This document shows, piece by piece, positions 7,001 through 9,846 of a stretch of DNA of 9,846 nucleotides. The notes under the pieces are model-generated. The model saw only the letters and a list, made by a program, of their open reading frames with translations, was not told where the DNA came from and ran no database searches. The DNA is taken from contig JAPLZA010000103.1 of the NCBI GenBank assembly GCA_026395275.1, forward strand, positions 3,428 to 13,273, written 5' to 3'. Position numbers and translations under genes: made by a program. Within the stretch, counting starts at the first letter, position 1. Every line of letters starts with the position of its first letter. This DNA comes from Candidatus Staskawiczbacteria bacterium. Its GTDB lineage: Bacteria; Patescibacteriota; Minisyncoccia; Minisyncoccales; Staskawiczbacteraceae.

Positions 7001-9846
7001 TCCGGCACAGGACCTTGGTCTTGGCAGTGTGCAGGTTCAAATGGAGGCAAAACAGCTTCCTGTAGCGCTAATTACTCTGGCGCTTCCGTTGCTACAGGTT
7101 CTTGTGGAACATTAACCAATAATAATGTTACTTGGCCAGCAGGCTCTTCTCCTCACGGAGCTTTATGTGCTTCAGGAAATAGCGATAATTTTAATGTTGG
7201 TTTGGGCACAAGTTCTCCGGGTCCTGTAACTTGGCACTGCGGAACCAGCCCGCAAGTTACTTGTACAGCCAAGCTTGCGGTAAACGGCGTGTGTGGCGCA
7301 GCTAAGAATTATTCTTGGTATCCAAGCGAAAATCTTTGTGATGTAACTTTTTCATCTTCTATTCCTGTCAGTTCTGTAGTAAATGCGTCTGGGGATGGTT
7401 ATTGGTCTTGGCAGTGTACTGGCGCAAATGGAGGCACAACTGTTAGTTGTTCCACGCCCGTCCCACCGTCACAACCAATAAATGGCACTTGCGGAACATT
7501 AACTAACAGTGGTGTTGCTTGGTCAGCAGGCAGTACGCCATCTGGTTCTTTGTGTGCTACTGGAAATTCTGATAACGCAGATGTAATTTTAAGTTCGTCT
7601 AACCCCGGCCCTGTAAGCTGGAATTGTATTGGTTTGAATGGTGGTTCAAACATTAATTGTACTGCTCAACTTAAAATAAACGGAACTTGTGGACCAGCTG
7701 CTACAAAATTTGCAGCCGGCACGTCTGACTTTTCAGGATATAATTTATGTTCTTCGGGAACTGTTAATCCTACAAACTACAATCTCAATTCAAATCTAAG
7801 TACAGCTTCTCCAAACGCTTCGTGGAATTGTAGTGGTAAAAATGGTGGAACATCAACAACCACTGCCTGCGCAGCTTCTCTTATAGTAAACGGCGCTTGC
7901 GGTTCAGCTAACGGGTTACAGACCATTTCTAAACCAACAACTAACCTTTGTTCGCCCGCTACATCCCCAACAGTTTCAGGTTCCGGTCCTTGGTCTTGGT
8001 CTTGTACCGGAGCAAACGGAGGCCCAACTGCAGATTGTACTGCTTCTCCGTCTGCATCAGCAGGTGCGTGTGGCGCATTCGCAAAAACGTGGCTTTCTTC
8101 TGAAACTCCTTCCGGACTCTTGTGTAATAGCGGAAATCCTAATACATCGGTACTTTTGGGCGCCTATTCTCCTGGACCAGTAAGTTGGAATTGTGTTGGT
8201 AGCTCAACAACTGCTACTTGTACAGCTAAGCTTGCGGTAAATGGCGCTTGTAGCTATTGCACTTGCGACGTTCCTCCTTGTACAAATAATACTATTGCAT
8301 GTTCAACTACGCAGGCGTCAGGCAATGGAGCTGTGGGAACATGGCCGGCAAGTTATGCTCCTTCGGGAACAGTTTGTTCTTCTGGAAATTTCAGCAGTTT
8401 CTATTACAGTTCAGACGGAACAATAGCTAACTGGATTTGCGCTGGCGTAAACACGGGAACAAGCACACCAAACACAGGTACTTCTTCTTGCAAGAGTATT
8501 AGCAAAGTAAACGGAGCCTGTGGAACAGCTGCGCAAACATTCCCGGCAAACACTACTGACTTTAATACTGGTTTAACTCTTTGTAAATCCGGGACGCCGA
8601 CTATAAGTTCTCTGTCTTCGGGTTCTTTTACTCTTGCAAATAGTTATACAGCTACATGGACTTGCAATTCTATAAACGAACCTACAAGCCCAATTAATCA
8701 GTCATGCTCGGCCAGTCTCGCAGCTAAACTTGCGGTAGACGCTGCTTGTGGCTCAGCCAATGGAATAGTTGTGGGCACATATCCAACTTCTAATCTTTGC
8801 TCTATTACGTCGGGGACTATTACTGTTGTAGATTCTGCTGGCACAACCAATGGAACTGTTGGTCCTTGGACATGGTATTGTAAAGGTTATAACGGAGGCA
8901 TAAATAAGAGTTGTAACGCTTATCCTACTGGTGTTGTCATAGACGGTCAATGCGGTTCATCTAACGGACAAACTTTCAGTATAAAACCAACAGCAAATTT
9001 ATGTTCAGTAACTTATGTAGCTCCTAATGTTACAGGTACAGGAGATGCTGGGACTCCTTGGAACTGGAAATGTTATGGGTCTAATCAAATACAATATGCT
9101 TCTTGCACTGCTTTTAAAAACACTGTTCCTCCTGTGCCAATAGCTGGAGTTTGCGGTTCAGCTAGCGGGCAAACATTTGCTTCAATACCAACAGGCAATC
9201 CAAATCTTTGTTCAGTAACATATTCAAACACTTCAATTTCCGGCCAGGGAACAACTGCAACTCCTTGGAAATGGACATGTACCGGGTTAAATGGAGGAGG
9301 AAATTCTACGTGTACGGCTGTTGCTATTTCCGTTACTCCTCCTGTTAACGGTGTTTGTAACCCAATCTTAAACGAGCAAAGATCAGCTTTAAAGCCGACT
9401 TCTAGCCTTTGCTCTACTGGTACAGCAACGCCGTCAACTCCCGATGGTTCTGGCACAATATCAGATCCTTGGAGATGGACATGCTCTGACCCGGCTTTAG
9501 TAGGTGGAAGTAGTGCTTGTAGGGCTTTTTCTACATCAACGTCTACGCCAGTAAACGGAGCCTGCGGTTTGGCTGACCAGCAAAAGTTTAAAGATACAGC
9601 TCCAACAACTAATCTTTGCTCAACAACTTTTGCAAATCCTGTTGTTTCTGGCACAGGTCCTTGGACTTGGTCTTGTACAGGATTGGATGGAGGAACAACT
9701 GCTTCCTGTAGCGCCAGCTCTACTACCAATTTGCCGGTAAATGGTCAGTGTGGAACGTTTGCTCAAACATTTGCTTGTGGAACCGTTGATTTTTCAGGTA
9801 AAACTTTGTGCACTTATGGAGAACCCGATATTGCTAATAATAGTAT
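935..9846 (+). CDS. Giant secreted cysteine-rich multi-module surface protein (3' end outside window)
   Basis: One frame stays open from ATG 935 to the last base, 2970 codons with no stop. The start is firm: an in-frame TAA lies at 899-901 and there is no other start codon between it and 935. Residues 1-26 are a classical signal peptide. The mature protein is rich in Ser, Thr, Gly, Asn, Ala and Cys, poor in Lys and Arg, and built from repeats: short Cys repeats, five CNG repeats, and then twenty four-cysteine modules. Two of those modules carry six-repeat propeller-like domains and one carries a GSGYTSVP array. The many regularly placed cysteines imply disulfides, so the protein is extracellular. 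No membrane anchor is visible, but the C-terminus is missing. No catalytic motif was recognised. Adhesion or a cell-surface fibre is the likeliest role, by architecture only. The product resembles giant surface proteins reported from Patescibacteria genomes. Confidence 0.95.
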   Translation, partial: MNKNNYIKVATVALIIIASSASVCFADTNVGSATTATTTRTWVGTDNGSDVCALINGTCTAGTCGSANGGTATCTYYYNDAMSLPWQGAFTGDDLCGIVSGVCTGVVPTTLGGPTSCSVATDSSGGTATCRYLYNITTKSLPIVINDSLSLAYFWAAGAGNINTATGTSGWAVASSGARNFGISYNVGVTNNATGAIINDGDSVTAGTKIRLQFVPHTSADIFWVGTGYSQDTPYGEWSTGASYHPVDACLAKDFVNDITVSCPSFVAQDSNGVPVDPASIGGISCNGAWWNQCPSGTFVCPSTGGAPYCIPADAVLCNGNYYSACQAGYTTVCPSSGDPICVINGSIQCNGQWVNPATACQSQPGTTYLCTTSGPGTCVLPNHNTCDGGATYFSCAAGDSAICLASGPVCVPPGSNYCNGAYYGACSQGIFVCSGGTTAQCQYTYTYSVPTYTYGYSGGGGGGGSGCLYSFSGGCMINQMSQWLFGNDLSWGSMFGSYYFDYTPPTTAYNNPSKNSPEIFTADLASALKNKNNKFLLTAGGISMINSTYSVYMPLVITPPIETISVPSGVTCDTVLLDDVTGASCSQYSRGCHQLCTINSSTSGSLTFTFNFTSATGTFFYRYKSGGSCFYGDVPLKITSDTSGGADCAGVDVSTIGSQYSLAVPAKSITYTINSIVTTGSCGTAGGKSYTSETSFGSDTLCATGYVANPSVPLFPNTSPSAFTTSNFWSVTNGGSYEFSTPSAGSWAWTGISGGAYSDSSLFGAALDTNGNLWVTDHSAENAMLRYSPAGGVTGYKLDASGVSLGLNVPYGVAIDASGNIWVANYGNGTAGSGAFVTKLSYSSSTDKITKIGTYSVGAGPYGVAIDANGNVWVANFGTGSGNTITELNTAGALLNTWNTGSGPTGVAIDANGNAWVSNFNSASISKIDPTKLVSSATTTYSAATGLTGDYALNNPLGIAVSSNGNILIANFAANANNKNVIKISPSGAPVASYWYGNNSTGVAYPTSGVAVDSYGYVWPSCWLEYWQQNTAFAGISFGDLSGFALKYIVLGGSKGIQGTTTSWSCVGSSSSAPCSASLKVAGACNNSTATAYSTGSSFGSNLTPSTFCTAGTPTPASPVFPGTAYTYTSNYGWFANGTSTIERVNFSTGASYSANFSSSYPGTNFTGIAVDPFGNVWFSDSSYGILWESSPASGNPDNFTNPTGNYITSPKGVASDAYGNIWVANYSSNMVTERTVAGSYYTFCASGCKFTANFDGPYGVAADSSGNIWVTNFGATGTGNTVTELIPSLPKSTYTLYDTKTWDVGTGPTGIATDSGGNMWVANYTANSVSKISPNQPRASATTTTDSSVNTYLNNPLGVAVDDLGNIWVANSGGTGVNGLVEITPAKSYLSSVTTPTNPKGVMIQPTSNGLLIYPSNIYHSNASNAFGDFNGFALNYFVLGGYLGNQGVTTNWTCNGTNGGIDANCSANFTGTITGTCGTAAGVKLPSTSSYGSTCSAGIFAKDVVWTNNSATATWHCYDITATVGASCTTGSCGSGKICVNSKCVTAATCVLNIAVDGTCGTANGVTLQAGSIDFGDKTVCANGTDFDSNGNSTLSVDGFGNITWACNPLYSGAYQNCKAYIQFDGACGNLNTKFPAGAWWDDSYTYIISHNGTYNIYSSPWSDVSNTLYNGNSLYLCYSGTPNPASPINVGNTGIYPSKHGIPSGFDYYLNSFYQQDPINYPGLSLQDIMPTNISWSCGGINEGGFGYTSVPAVTISGGGGSGATATASLKVGNVSLSNNGSGYTSVPNVSIDPPSCTINGTTCIRATANPSLAVGSIAVTNGGSGYTVSNVPTITISAPPTGGVQATAVVRTLFSGKIDSIAIVNGGSGYTSVPTVSFSSGGATATASLKVDNIDVTNNGSGYTSVPNVIISGGGGAVASASLTVGSIAVGNAGSGYTSAPTVSFSGGGAGAGALATATVSGGIVTLIAVGNNAVCNFSPIIDGACGLANGTPASSAPTASAGPTNLCFTTFATPVVSGTGPWSWQCAGSNGGKTASCSANYSGASVATGSCGTLTNNNVTWPAGSSPHGALCASGNSDNFNVGLGTSSPGPVTWHCGTSPQVTCTAKLAVNGVCGAAKNYSWYPSENLCDVTFSSSIPVSSVVNASGDGYWSWQCTGANGGTTVSCSTPVPPSQPINGTCGTLTNSGVAWSAGSTPSGSLCATGNSDNADVILSSSNPGPVSWNCIGLNGGSNINCTAQLKINGTCGPAATKFAAGTSDFSGYNLCSSGTVNPTNYNLNSNLSTASPNASWNCSGKNGGTSTTTACAASLIVNGACGSANGLQTISKPTTNLCSPATSPTVSGSGPWSWSCTGANGGPTADCTASPSASAGACGAFAKTWLSSETPSGLLCNSGNPNTSVLLGAYSPGPVSWNCVGSSTTATCTAKLAVNGACSYCTCDVPPCTNNTIACSTTQASGNGAVGTWPASYAPSGTVCSSGNFSSFYYSSDGTIANWICAGVNTGTSTPNTGTSSCKSISKVNGACGTAAQTFPANTTDFNTGLTLCKSGTPTISSLSSGSFTLANSYTATWTCNSINEPTSPINQSCSASLAAKLAVDAACGSANGIVVGTYPTSNLCSITSGTITVVDSAGTTNGTVGPWTWYCKGYNGGINKSCNAYPTGVVIDGQCGSSNGQTFSIKPTANLCSVTYVAPNVTGTGDAGTPWNWKCYGSNQIQYASCTAFKNTVPPVPIAGVCGSASGQTFASIPTGNPNLCSVTYSNTSISGQGTTATPWKWTCTGLNGGGNSTCTAVAISVTPPVNGVCNPILNEQRSALKPTSSLCSTGTATPSTPDGSGTISDPWRWTCSDPALVGGSSACRAFSTSTSTPVNGACGLADQQKFKDTAPTTNLCSTTFANPVVSGTGPWTWSCTGLDGGTTASCSASSTTNLPVNGQCGTFAQTFACGTVDFSGKTLCTYGEPDIANNS
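1082..1339 (+). repeat. Two N-terminal Cys-rich motifs, residues 50-135
   Basis: Two related stretches follow each other. The first starts DVCALINGTCTAG and runs to GGTATCTYYYN. The second starts DLCGIVSGVCTG and runs to GGTATCRYLYN. Both share the pattern D[VL]C, then G[TV]CT, then GGTATC followed by tyrosines and Asn. The second copy has about a dozen extra residues in the middle. They look like an internal duplication of a small disulfide-bonded unit. The phrase TCGSANGG in the first copy recalls the CGxANG start of the later modules, so all Cys modules of this protein may be related. Confidence 0.7.
1340..1789 (+). other. Unassigned segment of the giant protein, residues 136-285
   Basis: This part has almost no cysteine until its end and alternates hydrophobic and polar residues (LPIVINDSLSLAYFW, RNFGISYNVGV, GTKIRLQFVPH), which suggests a beta-sandwich. 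It contains DGDSVTAGTKIRLQF, similar in style to the strand-turn-strand of Ig-like or invasin-type domains. I do not recognise a family. It ends with an Asp/Pro-containing linker before the five CNG repeats. Confidence 0.5.
1790..2260 (+). repeat. Five tandem Cys repeats starting CNG or CDG, residues 286-442
   Basis: Repeats begin at residues 286, 318, 350, 387 and 419, so spacings are 32, 32, 37 and 32. Each starts C[ND]G followed by aromatic or small residues (CNGAWW, CNGNYY, CNGQWV, CDGGAT, CNGAYY). Next come a second Cys about 8-11 residues later, a third in a [VLI]C motif (TFVC, TTVC, TYLC, SAIC, IFVC), and a fourth just before the next unit (YCIP, ICVI, TCVL, VCVP, QCQY). Four cysteines per 32 residues suggests a tightly crosslinked rod. 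The repeats resemble short Cys-rich repeats of secreted proteins in general; I cannot name a family. Confidence 0.8.
2261..2971 (+). other. Tyr/Gly linker and unassigned segment, residues 443-679
   Basis: It opens with a tyrosine-rich stretch (YTYTYSVPTYTYGYS) and seven consecutive glycines (2309-2329), a flexible hinge. Next come an aromatic-rich part (MSQWLFGNDLSWGSMF) and a Lys/Asn-rich, helix-like bit around ADLASALKNKNNKFLL. A beta-rich part follows with scattered cysteines (TCDTVLLDD, ASCSQYSRGCHQLC, GTFFYRYKSGGSCFYGD, GADCAGVD). The last part could be a small disulfide-bonded beta domain. No family recognised. Confidence 0.5.
2972..4168 (+). repeat. Four-Cys module 1 carrying a six-repeat propeller-like domain
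   Basis: C1 is Cys683 (GSCGTAGG), C2 Cys703 (LCATG), C3 Cys1067 (WSCVG) and C4 Cys1076 (CSAS). In an ordinary module C2 and C3 lie about 20-30 residues apart. Here 364 residues separate them, and the excess holds six NHL/streptogramin-lyase-like repeats starting at residues 765, 813, 864, 907, 959 and 1010. Typical repeats read GVAIDASGNIWVANYG and GVAIDANGNVWVANFG; the sixth is degenerate (GVAVDSYGYVWPSCW). The insert closes with FGDLSGFALKYIVLGG before the module resumes. Such repeats form beta-propellers, which usually bind ligands or proteins. I see no reason to assign an enzyme activity. Confidence 0.8.
4181..5344 (+). repeat. Four-Cys module 2 carrying a second six-repeat propeller-like domain
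   Basis: C1 is Cys1086 (AGACNN), C2 Cys1110 (FCTAG), C3 Cys1457 (WTCNG) and C4 Cys1468 (NCSA). Propeller repeats start at residues 1169, 1214, 1261, 1312, 1360 and 1403, with signatures such as GVASDAYGNIWVANY and GVAVDDLGNIWVANS; the sixth (GVMIQPTSN) is degenerate, as in module 1. The insert again ends with a FGDFNGFALNYFVLGG signature, matching module 1 at a distance of exactly 390 residues. Modules 1 and 2 are therefore a tandem duplication of module plus propeller. C1 here is followed by Asn-Asn rather than Gly, a departure from the usual CG. Confidence 0.8.
5363..5812 (+). repeat. Four-Cys modules 3 and 4, with a small Cys-rich insert
   Basis: Module 3 has C1 at Cys1480 (GTCGTAAG), C2 at 1498 (TCSAG) and C3 at 1520 (TWHCYD). 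The normal C4 is delayed to about Cys1553 (TCVLNIAVDGTCG) by a compact insert, CTTGSCGSGKICVNSKC (5525-5575). Module 4 has C1 at 1563 (VDGTCGTANG), C2 at 1584 (VCANG), C3 at 1610 (WACN) and C4 at 1621 (NCKA). Module 4 contains IDFGDKTVC, close to the xDFSGxxLC variant seen in several later modules. Assigning C4 of module 3 to Cys1553 rather than Cys1531 is a judgement based on what follows it. Confidence 0.7.
5813..6877 (+). repeat. Four-Cys module 5 carrying a GSGYTSVP repeat array
   Basis: C1 is Cys1631 (FDGACG), C2 Cys1681 (LYLC), C3 Cys1742 (ISWSCGGINEGG) and C4 probably Cys1981 (AVCNFS), just before the next DGACG. Between C3 and C4 lie six repeats of the form N-x-GSGYTSVPxVxISGGG followed by an ATA-rich strand and a VGSIAVTN-like strand, at 6170-6874. 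Their period is about 33-44 residues. The second copy has an insert with two cysteines (SCTINGTTC). Repeats of this kind are common in phage tail and bacterial surface proteins and are thought to form beta structures. This module is also long between C1-C2 and C2-C3, with an aromatic-rich stretch (YNIYSSPW, FDYYLNSFYQQD). Confidence 0.75.
6170..6874 (+). repeat. Six GSGYTSVP-type repeats
   Basis: Copies begin near 6170, 6284, 6410, 6542, 6641 and 6740. Core phrases are GGFGYTSVP, NNGSGYTSVP, NGGSGYTVSNVP, NGGSGYTSVP, NNGSGYTSVP and NAGSGYTSAP. They are followed by V[ST][IF]S and a glycine run, then alanine/threonine strands (ATATASLKV appears in copies 1 and 4). Similarity is visible at DNA level too (ACATCTGTTCCT recurs), which points to expansion by duplication. 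The third copy, with SAPPTGGVQATAVV, is the most divergent. Confidence 0.85.
6893..9846 (+). repeat. Tandem array of fifteen four-Cys modules (6-20), last one cut
   Basis: C1 of successive modules lies at residues 1991, 2057, 2120, 2186, 2252, 2322, 2379, 2439, 2529, 2605, 2673, 2740, 2808, 2877 and 2939, so units are mostly 57-76 residues; one is 90. Consensus: [VI][ND]GxCGxA, then PTxNLC or SGxLC, then GPWSWxCTGxNGG or PGPVSWNCxG, then CxA. Three variants are visible. Variant A has NLC and GPWSW. Variant B has PSGxLCxSGN and SPGPVSWNC. Variant C has xDFSGxxLCxSG. The order is A B A B C A B B C A A A A A C. No spacer domains occur here. Units of this style occur in other large bacterial surface proteins to my knowledge, but I cannot give a named family. 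The array probably forms an extended disulfide-stabilised stalk. Confidence 0.88.

Noticed and set aside
6655..7050. Open frame of 131 codons on the - strand
   Set aside because: Shadow of the GSGYTSVP repeats and of module 6; Pro/Ala-rich with no domain logic of its own.
9085..9729. Open frame of 214 codons on the - strand
   Set aside because: It lies opposite the four-Cys modules and its repeated phrases (PVPETTG, VVEQRL) are the reverse-strand reading of the GPWxWxCTG units. The + strand frame is open throughout and has a signal peptide and conserved motifs.
935..9846. Recoded TGA (Gly or Trp) as in some Patescibacteria and mycoplasmas
   Set aside because: Trp is written TGG throughout and no in-frame TGA is seen in either gene, so there is no sign of recoding.
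6170..9846. CRISPR-like or non-coding tandem repeat
   Set aside because: The repeats vary in length by whole codons, are conserved at protein level and sit inside one open frame, so they are coding repeats.

Overview
The window is almost entirely coding and holds two genes on the + strand, both cut by its edges. First is the 3' end (1-915) of a gene for a surface protein held by a C-terminal membrane helix. After a 19-base gap comes the 5' part (935 to the window end, at least 2970 codons) of a gene for a giant secreted, cysteine-rich repeat protein. I see no RNA gene, CRISPR array, insertion sequence or terminator, and no stretch above 300 bases without a gene.

The DNA is moderately AT-rich. 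It uses TGG for Trp and shows no in-frame TGA in either gene, so nothing suggests a recoded stop. A huge Ser/Thr/Gly/Asn/Cys-rich exported protein beside a tail-anchored surface protein, with no visible Shine-Dalgarno sequence, would fit an uncultured bacterium of the Candidate Phyla Radiation (Patescibacteria). That is inference from style; no phylogenetic marker is present.

The giant protein reads N to C as follows. (1) Signal peptide, residues 1-26. (2) Two related short Cys motifs, about 50-135. (3) An unassigned presumably beta-rich segment, about 136-285. (4) Five Cys repeats of 32-37 residues starting CNG or CDG, 286-442. (5) A Tyr/Gly-rich linker and an unassigned segment, about 443-679. 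(6) Twenty copies of a four-cysteine module from about 680 to the edge. The module's first Cys (C1) sits in a [VI][ND]GxCG motif, C2 in an LC motif, C3 in a Wx(W)xCxG motif followed by NGG, and C4 in a CxA motif.

Four of the first five modules, and the eighth of the C-terminal run, carry extra sequence between their cysteines. Modules 1 and 2 each hold a six-repeat beta-propeller-like domain (GVAIDANGNVWVAN type) between C2 and C3. Module 3 holds a small Cys-rich motif, and module 5 an array of six GSGYTSVP repeats, both between C3 and C4. Modules 6-20 form a mostly uninterrupted tandem array. The picture is a long, disulfide-braced extracellular stalk with binding-type domains displayed from its loops, possibly for adhesion to a host or neighbour cell. 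That function is inferred from architecture only.
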